DNA of 41,335 nucleotides from Sphingobium bisphenolivorans (lineage in GTDB: Bacteria; Pseudomonadota; Alphaproteobacteria; Sphingomonadales; Sphingomonadaceae): positions 1 to 41,335 of the forward strand of contig NZ_ASTG01000031.1 of the NCBI RefSeq assembly GCF_000412635.1, written 5' to 3'. The notes beneath the pieces are model-generated. The model was not told the origin of the DNA. It saw nothing but the letters and a program-made list of their open reading frames with translations, and ran no database searches. Shown in pieces: positions 30,001-37,817 of the stretch. How positions within the stretch are numbered: the first letter of the stretch is position 1; each line of letters opens with the position of its first letter. The position numbers and the translations under genes are program-made.

Positions 30001-30420
30001 ATGAAGGCCAGCGACATCATGACTATGGGAGCGGCCACGACCACCGCTACCAGTTCCTTGGCAGCGGCGATCAAATGTATGTCCGATCACGGGATCAGCG
30101 CGCTCCCCGTCCTTGATGAGGATGGGCATCTGCAGGGCATCGTCACGGAAGGCGATTTCTTCCGGCAGGATCTTGGGCCATTTCGGCTTGATGCCTTGGT
30201 CGGGATCGGAGCCGAGGAACGAGCGCGTTCGTTGGGGTCCATGACGGTTGCCGAGATCATGTCGACGCAGCCGATCACAGTGGATGGAGGTGAATCGCTG
30301 GAGGAAGCGATTGCCATCATGGAAGGACGGGGGGTGAAGCGTTTGCCAGTCACATCCCACGGCAAGCTGGTCGGCCTGCTCAGCCGCGCCGACATTTTGC
30401 GCGCGTTGATAACGGACTAA
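30001..30420 (+). CDS. Two-CBS-domain protein
   Basis: A 139-aa protein made only of a CBS pair: MKASDIMTMGAATTT to about 60, then MTVAEIMSTQPITVDGGESL to the end. GISALPVLDEDGHLQGIVTE and GVKRLPVTSHGKLVGLLSR are the nucleotide-cleft strands. CBS pairs bind adenine nucleotides and report energy state; the stand-alone form is like mycobacterial Hrp1 (Rv2626c). AAGGA lies before ATG 30001. It probably shares the pfkB transcript. The stop overlaps the end of the convergent prs-like gene by 4 nt. Confidence 0.92.
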   Translation: MKASDIMTMGAATTTATSSLAAAIKCMSDHGISALPVLDEDGHLQGIVTEGDFFRQDLGPFRLDALVGIGAEERARSLGSMTVAEIMSTQPITVDGGESLEEAIAIMEGRGVKRLPVTSHGKLVGLLSRADILRALITD

Positions 30421-31301
30421 GTGAAACCGTTCTCCTGAAGCGCACGGCAGATCAGTGGCGCCAGTTGAGCCTTGCTTGTGGGTCCATCGACACTGTCGCT
30501 GCTGGCGATTGGCGCGATGCCGTTCGCTTCCAGAACCGCTAGGTCGTCGGCGCTGGCGAGGCAGTGGGTGACGAGCGCTTCGACCGAAGTCGCGCCAGCG
30601 CCGTAAAGAACCCCGGCTGCCTCGACCAACGTGCGGCCGCTGGAGATCATGTCATCGACCAATATCGCGCGGCGTCCCTTCACCTGATCCACGTGGGGGA
30701 TTGCAAGGCTTACCTGGCGGTCGCCGAGACGTTGCTTCGACGCGACGAGTGTTTCTAGGCCCAGAGGCGCAGCGATCGTCTCTGTCCACTGGCGGGATTC
30801 GCTGTCCGGACCGACGACGACGGGGCTATCCCGGGCGTCGACAAGCGTGGCCAGCACCGGCGCAGCGGACAGGCTTATCGTCGGGATGCCGGTGACAACT
30901 TCGTTCAAGGCGGAAATGCGATGGAGATGGGGGTCCACGGTCACCAGGCCGTCGAAATGTCCGGCGATCAAACCGCCAATCACCTTCTGGCTGACCGCTT
31001 CGCCTGCATGGAAGGCTCTGTCCTGGCGCATATAGGCGAGATAGGGCGCGACAAGGATGACGCGCTCCGCGCCTTGATCCCGCGCGGCTGACGCAGCAAG
31101 CAGCAGTTCGATAATTTTGCGGTCCGGGTCATCGAGCGAGCGGTAGAGTATGACGGTCCGAGCCGATGCCGGGACGCGGATCAGGCATTCCTTATCCGGA
31201 AAGCGGTGGGTTTTCACCTCATGAACTGACACGTTCAACACAGCGCCCAGTCTGCGTGCAGCAGCCATGCCGTCAAAAAAGCCCAGGACGGTCGTGCTCA
31301 C
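30417..31301 (-). CDS. Ribose-phosphate pyrophosphokinase-like protein (short form)
   Basis: A 294-aa PRPP-synthetase homologue, shorter than canonical bacterial Prs (about 315 aa) and closer in size to archaeal types. It has the flexible-loop region APYLAYMRQDR (about 85-95), the metal-binding histidine segment VDPHLHR (about 121-127), and the ribose-phosphate loop RAILVDDMISSGRT (about 210-223). It makes PRPP from ribose 5-phosphate and ATP, or could run in reverse. The start is GTG 31301, which overlaps the stop of the AMP-phosphorylase-type gene (GTGA), so the pair is coupled. It is unlikely to be the housekeeping Prs. Confidence 0.85.
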   Translation of the reverse strand: MSTTVLGFFDGMAAARRLGAVLNVSVHEVKTHRFPDKECLIRVPASARTVILYRSLDDPDRKIIELLLAASAARDQGAERVILVAPYLAYMRQDRAFHAGEAVSQKVIGGLIAGHFDGLVTVDPHLHRISALNEVVTGIPTISLSAAPVLATLVDARDSPVVVGPDSESRQWTETIAAPLGLETLVASKQRLGDRQVSLAIPHVDQVKGRRAILVDDMISSGRTLVEAAGVLYGAGATSVEALVTHCLASADDLAVLEANGIAPIASSDSVDGPTSKAQLAPLICRALQENGFT

Positions 31302-32785
31302 GGCGTCACCTCATAGCCTGAATCTTCCGTCGCCAGGTCACGCGCAAAGCCAAGCCCGGTGCGGGATTGGGCGTGAATGCGATAGAGGGTCTGCCCTTTG
31401 CGGACCTCGGCACCAACCTTGTACAGAAGGTCGATCCCAGCCCCCTTGTCCATGGGCGCGCCGGCGAGGCGGGCGATGCGCGCTATTCTGTGGCAATCGA
31501 TCGCGCTCACGCGTCCTTCACGAAGCGCGTGCACCTCATGGATATGCTCGCCCAGAGCAAATCTGCTTGCTTGCCGTCCCTGCGCCTCGATCAGCCGCTC
31601 CATGGCGACAAGCGCCTCCCCCGAAGCGAGCAATTCCATGGCCCGTGCATAGCCTCTGCCGCCGCGAAGCGCCGGGTCGAAGTCCAGCACGCGGCCCGCC
31701 AAAAACAGGGCATGATCGCGAAGATCCGCGGGCGCATCGGCATCGTTATGGAGGACTGCCATGACATCGCGCGCCTCCAGCACCGGTCCGACGCCGCGCC
31801 CAACCGGTTGCGATCCGTCCGTGATCACAATATCAATGACAAGGCTGATCTTGTCGGCGACATGTTCGAACAACTTGCGCAGTCGGACCGCATCGTCCTG
31901 CGTGCGGACCTTCGCTGTCGGGCCAACGGGTATGTCGAGCACCAGATGCGTGGAGCCTGCCGCGAGTTTCTTCGACAGGATGGATGCGACCATCTGGTCG
32001 AATGTGTCGATCCGCAACGGCCGTTCGACGGAGATCAGCACGTCGTCCGCCGGCGACAGGTTCACCCGGCCGCCCCAGGCGAGCACGGCCTTTTCCCGAG
32101 CGACGATGGCACGCATATCCTCTTCGCACAGATCGACATTGGCCAGCACTTCCATCGTGTCGGCTGTGCCGGAGGGCGAGGTGATCGCGCGGGACGAGGT
32201 CTTGGGCATGATCAGGCCATGCGCCGCCACGATGGGCACGACGATCATCGACGTGCGGTTGCCGGGAATTCCGCCAATGCAGTGCTTGTCGACGACGAGC
32301 GGGGCTTTCCAGTCGAAGCGGTTGCCGACATCGGCCATCGCGCGCGTGACGGCCAGCGTTTCCTGAGTACTCATGAAATTGGCGCAGGCGACCAGAAAGG
32401 CCCCGATTTCCATGGGTGAGTAGCGGTGTGCGGCAATGTCGCCGATGATGGCCGAAATCTCGTCATCCTGAAGCGTATCGCCGTCGATCTTGCGGCGAAC
32501 AAATTCGAGGCTGGTCGGCGGCATCGCCTGCTCGATGGCAACTGGGGAGCCCTCGGGAAGGCCCAGCCGCCGGAAGGCCTGCTCGCCAAGGCCAATTTCC
32601 CCCGGCTTGAGCATTGCTGGTTCGTCTACCAGCGCCAGCGTGGCCAGAATCTCGGCAGCCTCGCCACTGATACGGATCTTGCGCAGGGCCTGAAACTGCT
32701 CAGCGGAATAGCCATTGCTTTCGCGCAAAAGGAAGGCGGTGTTTTCCGGATAGGTATCGATCGCGAGGCGCTTGATCGTCAACAT
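31298..32785 (-). CDS. AMP-phosphorylase-type (long thymidine phosphorylase family) protein
   Basis: A 495-aa enzyme of the pyrimidine-nucleoside-phosphorylase fold with an extra N-terminal domain of about 85 residues. Key loops read DKHCIGGIPGN and TSSRAITSPSGTADTMEVL. These resemble archaeal AMP (NMP) phosphorylase, which has GGVPGN, rather than E. coli DeoA, which has KHSTGGVGD. So the likely reaction is nucleoside 5'-monophosphate plus phosphate to base plus ribose 1,5-bisphosphate, not thymidine phosphorolysis. It is coupled to the prs-like gene by a 4-nt overlap. A TACGTA-core box lies 64 nt upstream of ATG 32785. Automatic annotation would probably say thymidine phosphorylase. Confidence 0.83.
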   Translation of the reverse strand: MLTIKRLAIDTYPENTAFLLRESNGYSAEQFQALRKIRISGEAAEILATLALVDEPAMLKPGEIGLGEQAFRRLGLPEGSPVAIEQAMPPTSLEFVRRKIDGDTLQDDEISAIIGDIAAHRYSPMEIGAFLVACANFMSTQETLAVTRAMADVGNRFDWKAPLVVDKHCIGGIPGNRTSMIVVPIVAAHGLIMPKTSSRAITSPSGTADTMEVLANVDLCEEDMRAIVAREKAVLAWGGRVNLSPADDVLISVERPLRIDTFDQMVASILSKKLAAGSTHLVLDIPVGPTAKVRTQDDAVRLRKLFEHVADKISLVIDIVITDGSQPVGRGVGPVLEARDVMAVLHNDADAPADLRDHALFLAGRVLDFDPALRGGRGYARAMELLASGEALVAMERLIEAQGRQASRFALGEHIHEVHALREGRVSAIDCHRIARIARLAGAPMDKGAGIDLLYKVGAEVRKGQTLYRIHAQSRTGLGFARDLATEDSGYEVTP

Positions 32786-32849
32786 GAGATGGCTATCCGC
32801 CTTGCGTTTCTTCTACCCCGCCAAGCTATCGGGGATGAGCGGTTGCGCG

Positions 32850-32857
32850 ATACGTAA
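32850..32857 (-). promoter_or_regulatory. Putative FixJ-type box upstream of the AMP-phosphorylase/prs operon
   Basis: TTACGTAT on the minus strand, 64 nt before the ATG at 32785. The following bases (CGCGCAACCGC) also resemble those after the hsp20-operon box (GGCGCGCAACTGC), which may point to a longer shared element. Confidence 0.45.
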
Positions 32858-32888
32858 TCGCCCGAATGCGGGAGCCGCTGCTTTTCCA

Positions 32889-33560
32889 TCAGCTTCCATC
32901 GCCCATTTGCGGCGGCAGCGGCGTTCCATATAGTTCCTCCGCCACCCTTGCACTGATACTCGTGGCGCGGTTGCGCACCCGCTGCAGATTGTCTTCGACG
33001 AACGCGATGCTCGCACCCTCCACCACGTCTCCGATGTGCAGCGCCTCGCTCGACCGCATGGCGAAGGCACGGAACAGATAGGTGCCGGCAAGCTCGCGCA
33101 GCGCTTCGGTCTGGCCCTGGGCCTCCAGCCAGTCCGCCGACGCGCCGGAGGTCGTGATCGCGCAGAGATGACCCTTGCCGAGCGGCCCCTCGGCCGAGCT
33201 ATCCTGAACCTGGCGCACCGTCGTTCCTGCTCCCAGCACGCGATCGATATAGCCGACCAGCATCGCTGGAGGCATTCCGAACCAGATCGGAAAGATGAAC
33301 GTCACGACATTCGTATCGCGCAGAATGTCCAGTTCCGCGCGCACGTCAAGAGACGGAGAAAAGGGCTTTCGGCGCGGCCGTTCCTCGTTCTTCAGCACCG
33401 GATCGAAGTGCATGTCGTAGAGGTCGCGCAGGATCGCTTCCTGCCCGGCAGCTTGCACGGCCTGGCAATAGGCGCGGGCGATCGTGGCGTTGAAACTATT
33501 CGGATCAGGATGCGCGAGCACCACGGCGTGGCGAATGCGTGCGGGAGCGACGCTGCTCAT
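32889..33560 (-). CDS. Flavodoxin-fold NAD(P)H quinone/azo reductase
   Basis: A 223-aa FMN/FAD reductase of the NQO1/KefF/AzoR superfamily. It has a beta-1 phosphate loop AHPDPNSFNATIARA (about 16-30), the FIFPIWFGMPPAMLVGYIDRVL segment (about 90-111) that lines the flavin, and a TSGAS loop (about 145). It probably reduces quinones by two electrons, limiting redox cycling. GGAGG lies 6 nt before ATG 33560. It lies between the AMP-phosphorylase operon and the beta-CASP gene, all on the minus strand, with 20 nt to the latter's stop, so it may be co-transcribed with that upstream gene. Confidence 0.85.
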   Translation of the reverse strand: MSSVAPARIRHAVVLAHPDPNSFNATIARAYCQAVQAAGQEAILRDLYDMHFDPVLKNEERPRRKPFSPSLDVRAELDILRDTNVVTFIFPIWFGMPPAMLVGYIDRVLGAGTTVRQVQDSSAEGPLGKGHLCAITTSGASADWLEAQGQTEALRELAGTYLFRAFAMRSSEALHIGDVVEGASIAFVEDNLQRVRNRATSISARVAEELYGTPLPPQMGDGS

Positions 33561-33580
33561 GGGGTTCCTCCATCATCAGC

Positions 33581-35170
33581 TTAGCGGCGATGCCTCGCCT
33601 CCTCATATCCGTCGAGTATGCGCCGCATTTGGACGAGCGCATCGCGGCGTGCCCGCTCATTCCTGATCCGGCCGAGATGGTGTTTCAGATGGGTGATGAA
33701 ATCGGCATAGTCATTCTGCCAATCCGGCCCGGCGAGCTGATCCATATCGACGCGGCCGGTCTGGGTTCTTCGGGCAGGAGTTCCTGGTTCCAGAGCATAG
33801 GTCTCGCCGATTTGTGGGGCAATGATGCTGGCGGCAGGATCATCGGCCTGGACCAGCTCTCGCAGGGATGCGACCGCTTCCCGCTCGCCATGGTCCAGGA
33901 ACAGGCTGCCCGCTATGGGACGGCGAGCGGTGATCCAGTCGTGCAGTTCATCGCGGTCGGCATGGGCGGAGTAGCTGTCGATGCGCCGGATACGCGCACG
34001 AACATTGATGTCCTCGCCCGAAATGCGCACCCTCTGCGCGCCGTCCAGAAGAACCCGGCCCAGCGTGCCCTTCGCCTGGAAGCCGACGAACAGGACCGTC
34101 GAATCCCGGCGGAACAGATTATGCTTCAGATGATGGCGGATGCGGCCTGCTTCGCACATGCCGGAGGCCGCCATGATGATCGCCCCCGACATGGTGTTGA
34201 GCCGGACCGATTCCGCTACATCCTCGACATAATGGATCGAGGGGTGGCGGAAGATGTCCTTGCCCTCGGTATCCTCCAGTTCGGCAGCATGGGCCGCGAA
34301 AACCTTGGTCGCGCGGCTGGCAAGCGGCGAGTCCACGAAGATCGGAACATTGGGAATGCGATTGGCGTCGGCGAGGCGCGCCAGATCGAGCAGCAGCTCT
34401 TGCGTCCGCTCCAGTGCGAAGCTCGGGATGACGAGATTGCCGCCGCGCACCAGCGCATCCTTGATCTCGCTTTCCAGCTGGCTGCGCCGCTGCTCGATCG
34501 TGAATTTCTCGCGCGCCCGGTCGCCATAGGTGGCTTCGCAGACGATATGGTCTAGGCCCGATGGCGCCTGCGGATCAGCGTGGAAGGCCTTGTTCTCCGG
34601 GCCAAGGTCGCCGGAAAACAACATATGCACGCCTGCTGCCTCGATTTCGGCGGAAGCGGCGCCCAATATATGTCCGGCATTCCAGAAGCGGGCGCGGAAG
34701 CCGGGCGCCGGATCGAACCATTCCGATAGCCCGACGGGCCGACTGAGGCGCCATGCCCGCAACGCATCCTCTTCGGTGTACAGCGGCTCGAAACGGTTCT
34801 CGCCGGCACGGTCGCGCCGACGGTTGCGGCGGTCCGCTTCGCTTTCCTGGATGCGCCCGGCATCGGCCAGCATATATTCCAGCAGGTCAGACGTGGCAGG
34901 GGTGCACCATATCGGTCCTTCAAAGCCCTGCGCCGCCAGCTTGGGTAGCAGCCCGCAATGGTCGATATGGGCGTGGGTCAGCACGACCGCTTCGATTTTG
35001 CCCGGATCGAAGCTGAACGCGCCATGGTTCAGCGTCTCCAGCGTGCGCGATCCCTGGAACAGGCCGCAGTCGATGAGGATGGCGCGATCGCCCTGACGCA
35101 ATTCCATGCACGAACCCGTGACTGTACCTGCCGAGCCGTGAAATGTCAGAGTGGGTGACGACCTCTCCAA
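33581..35170 (-). CDS. MBL-fold beta-CASP RNase-like protein
   Basis: A protein of about 529 aa. The metallo-beta-lactamase part has LTHAHIDHCG (zinc ligands in HxHxDH at about residues 66-71), a beta-CASP insert in the middle (about 200-370) with LVIPSFALERTQELL and SGMCEAGRIRHHL, and a C-terminal RMMBL motif with DSYSAHADRDEL. It resembles CPSF73-type bacterial RNases such as Thermus TTHA0252. The likely start is TTG 35170: AAAGGAG lies 7 nt before it, while the in-frame ATG at 35197 has no ribosome site. Role is probably RNA processing or decay under stress. A TACTTA-core box lies 61 nt upstream of the TTG. Confidence 0.87.
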   Translation of the reverse strand: MERSSPTLTFHGSAGTVTGSCMELRQGDRAILIDCGLFQGSRTLETLNHGAFSFDPGKIEAVVLTHAHIDHCGLLPKLAAQGFEGPIWCTPATSDLLEYMLADAGRIQESEADRRNRRRDRAGENRFEPLYTEEDALRAWRLSRPVGLSEWFDPAPGFRARFWNAGHILGAASAEIEAAGVHMLFSGDLGPENKAFHADPQAPSGLDHIVCEATYGDRAREKFTIEQRRSQLESEIKDALVRGGNLVIPSFALERTQELLLDLARLADANRIPNVPIFVDSPLASRATKVFAAHAAELEDTEGKDIFRHPSIHYVEDVAESVRLNTMSGAIIMAASGMCEAGRIRHHLKHNLFRRDSTVLFVGFQAKGTLGRVLLDGAQRVRISGEDINVRARIRRIDSYSAHADRDELHDWITARRPIAGSLFLDHGEREAVASLRELVQADDPAASIIAPQIGETYALEPGTPARRTQTGRVDMDQLAGPDWQNDYADFITHLKHHLGRIRNERARRDALVQMRRILDGYEEARHRR

Positions 35171-35231
35171 TGGGCTTCTCCTTTCTTCCCCTCGCATCTT
35201 CTGAGTAGATCATAACACGCGCGGGCTGTCC

Positions 35232-35239
35232 GTACTTAT
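35232..35239. promoter_or_regulatory. Putative FixJ-type box between the beta-CASP gene and ppsA
   Basis: GTACTTAT on the plus strand (core TACTTA). It is 74 nt before the ppsA start at 35314 and 61 nt before the divergent TTG start at 35170, so one site could serve both, as in the divergent ADH pair. Confidence 0.4.
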
Positions 35240-35313
35240 CCTGATACGGCGCATTTCCTTCATCCGTAAAATCCCTAATGTCGAAGGGGACAGAGCGCGA
35301 GCAAAGTGGCGCC

Positions 35314-37743
35314 ATGGCGACCGAAACCCAGCCCATGCCCGTGCCCCCCAAGGATGACGCGATCGTCTGGTTCGACGCGCTGGGGCGCGCTGACGTGCCA
35401 CGCGTGGGCGGCAAGAATGCTTCGCTCGGTGAGATGGTGGCGGTGCTTGGCGAGGCAGGCGTCGAAGTGCCGACGGGCTTTGCGACCACGGCATGGGCCT
35501 ACTGGGCGCTGGTTGACCATAACCGGATCGGGGATCGGCTGGCAGCGATCATCACCGAATATCGCGAAGGAGCGATTCCGTTGCACGAGGCGGGTGAATC
35601 GGCACGGCGCCTGTTTCTCGACGCCGAGATGCCGGCGCATATCTCCAATCCCCTGTTGGCGGCTTATCGAGATTTGTCGCGCAGGGCGGGAAAGCGAGAA
35701 GTGGCGGTTGCAGTGCGGTCGAGCGCAACCGCGGAAGATTTGCCTGACGCAAGTTTCGCCGGACAGCAGGAGAGTTTTCTTAACGTCGTGGGCGAGCGGG
35801 CCCTGCTCGACGCATGCCGGCGCTGCTTCGCCTCGCTCTTCACCGACCGGGCGATCGCCTATCGCGAGGCCAAGGGTTTCGATCATCTGCGCGTTGCGCT
35901 GTCGATTGGCATACAGATCATGGTGCGGTCGGACCTGGCTGGGTCAGGCGTTATGTTCTCGATAGACACGGAGACGGGCTTTCCCCGCGTGGCGGTCATC
36001 AGCGCTGCCTGGGGCCTTGGCGAGACGGTGGTCCAGGGACGCGTCGATCCCGACAGCTATCTAGTGTTCAAGCCCTTTCTGTCGGACGCGCGGTTGAAGC
36101 CGATCGTCGAGAAGCGGCTCGGTGCCAAGGCGCAGAAGCTGATTTACGCGTCCGGCGGCAGTGCGCGCACCGAATTGGTCGAATGTAGCCGGTACGAACG
36201 CGAGCACCTTGTCCTCGAAGATGAGGAGATATTAGAACTGGCGCGCTGGGCCGTTCTGATCGAGCGGCATTATGGCTGCCCCATGGACATGGAATGGGCG
36301 AAGGATGGGGAGAGCGGCAAGCTCTTCATCGTGCAGGCGCGTCCAGAAACCGTGCATGGCGCGCGATCAGCAACCGCGATGAAAAGCTGGCGACTGACAG
36401 GGAAGGTGCCAAAGCCGATCGCCACCGGCGCAGCGGTGGGCGATGCGATCGCTTGCGGAACGGCGTGCATCATTCGAAACACCGACGACATTGCAAACTT
36501 CGTCGACGGCGCAATCCTCGTCACCGACAACACAGACCCTGACTGGGTGCCGATCATGCGAAGAGCCGCTGGCATCATCACCGATCACGGCGGCCCGACC
36601 AGTCATGCGGCCATCGTCAGCCGGGAACTAGGCGTGCCGGCCGTCATCGGCACGGGAGACGCTACCCGCACCATTGCCCCAGGACAGGAAATCACGCTTT
36701 CCTGCGCCGAAGGAGACCGGGGCCACATTTACCCGGGCCAGCTGCCATTTGCGGTTGAGGAAGTGGACACCGCCAGCCTGCCGACAACGCGCACGCAGCT
36801 GATGCTGAACGTCGCCAGCCCGGCCAGCGCGTTCCGCTGGTGGCGGCTACCCTCGCGAGGGGTGGGACTGGCGCGTATGGAATTCATCATCGGCAACCTC
36901 ATCCGCGTGCATCCAGTGGCGCTTGCCCATCCCGATCAGGTCGAGGATGCTGCGGAACGGCGGGAAATCGAAATTCTCACTCGCGGCTACGAACATCCGA
37001 GGGATTATTTCATTCAGACATTGGGCCGCGGCATCGCGAAGATCGCCGCCGCACACCATCCCTACCCGGTGATCGTCCGTCTTTCGGACTTCAAGACCAA
37101 CGAATATGCTCATCTGCTTGGGGGCGCTGCGTTCGAGCCGCATGAGGAAAATCCCATGCTCGGCTTCCGGGGGGCCTCGCGTTACTATCATGAACGGTAT
37201 CGGGACGGGTTCGCGCTCGAATGCCGAGCCATCAGGTTCGTGCGCGAAATCATCGGCTTCGAAAATGTCATTGTCATGATACCATTTTGCCGGACCCTCG
37301 CCGAAGCGGACAAGGTCGCCACCGAAATGTCGCGACATGGGCTGATGCGTGGCGAGAAAGGGCTGCAACTCTACATGATGGCGGAGATCCCGGCCAATGT
37401 CGTGCTGGCCGAGCAATTTGCGGCGCGCTTCGACGGGTTTTCGATCGGTTCCAACGACCTGACGCAGCTCATCCTTGGTGTCGACCGAGATTCCGATCTG
37501 CTGGCGCCACTGTTCGATGAGCGCGATCCGGCGGTGACGAAGATGATCGGCGATCTGATTGCTCGGGCCCGGAAGGCGGGCGTCAAGGTCGGTATATGCG
37601 GCCAGGCGCCCAGCAACTATCCCGATTTCGCCGAATTTCTCGTGCGCGAGGGCATCGACAGCATCTCCCTCAATCCCGACAGTTTCGTAACCACGCTGAA
37701 GACCGTCGCCGACGCGGAAGCAAAGGCTTCCATGCCTGCGTAA
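35314..37743 (+). CDS. ppsA: Phosphoenolpyruvate synthase
   Basis: An 809-aa enzyme with the full PEP-utiliser layout. The N-terminal ATP-binding domain begins WFDALGRADVPRVGGKNASL (about 17-36) with RSSATAEDLPDASFAGQQES (about 131-150). The swivelling phosphohistidine domain has H431 in GGPTSHAAIV, equivalent to H421 of E. coli PpsA. The C-terminal PEP domain has FSIGSNDLTQ and the late GICGQAPS cysteine. It converts pyruvate and ATP to PEP, AMP and phosphate. ATG 35314 is preferred to 35278, which has no ribosome site. The regulator PpsR is not in the window. Confidence 0.95.
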   Translation: MATETQPMPVPPKDDAIVWFDALGRADVPRVGGKNASLGEMVAVLGEAGVEVPTGFATTAWAYWALVDHNRIGDRLAAIITEYREGAIPLHEAGESARRLFLDAEMPAHISNPLLAAYRDLSRRAGKREVAVAVRSSATAEDLPDASFAGQQESFLNVVGERALLDACRRCFASLFTDRAIAYREAKGFDHLRVALSIGIQIMVRSDLAGSGVMFSIDTETGFPRVAVISAAWGLGETVVQGRVDPDSYLVFKPFLSDARLKPIVEKRLGAKAQKLIYASGGSARTELVECSRYEREHLVLEDEEILELARWAVLIERHYGCPMDMEWAKDGESGKLFIVQARPETVHGARSATAMKSWRLTGKVPKPIATGAAVGDAIACGTACIIRNTDDIANFVDGAILVTDNTDPDWVPIMRRAAGIITDHGGPTSHAAIVSRELGVPAVIGTGDATRTIAPGQEITLSCAEGDRGHIYPGQLPFAVEEVDTASLPTTRTQLMLNVASPASAFRWWRLPSRGVGLARMEFIIGNLIRVHPVALAHPDQVEDAAERREIEILTRGYEHPRDYFIQTLGRGIAKIAAAHHPYPVIVRLSDFKTNEYAHLLGGAAFEPHEENPMLGFRGASRYYHERYRDGFALECRAIRFVREIIGFENVIVMIPFCRTLAEADKVATEMSRHGLMRGEKGLQLYMMAEIPANVVLAEQFAARFDGFSIGSNDLTQLILGVDRDSDLLAPLFDERDPAVTKMIGDLIARARKAGVKVGICGQAPSNYPDFAEFLVREGIDSISLNPDSFVTTLKTVADAEAKASMPA

Positions 37744-37817
37744 GCTGGGGTGCAAGCGAGGAGTTGGCGCTGCCTGACCACGGCGTTATACCAGAATTCA
37801 GATGGGAAAAAAGCGGG

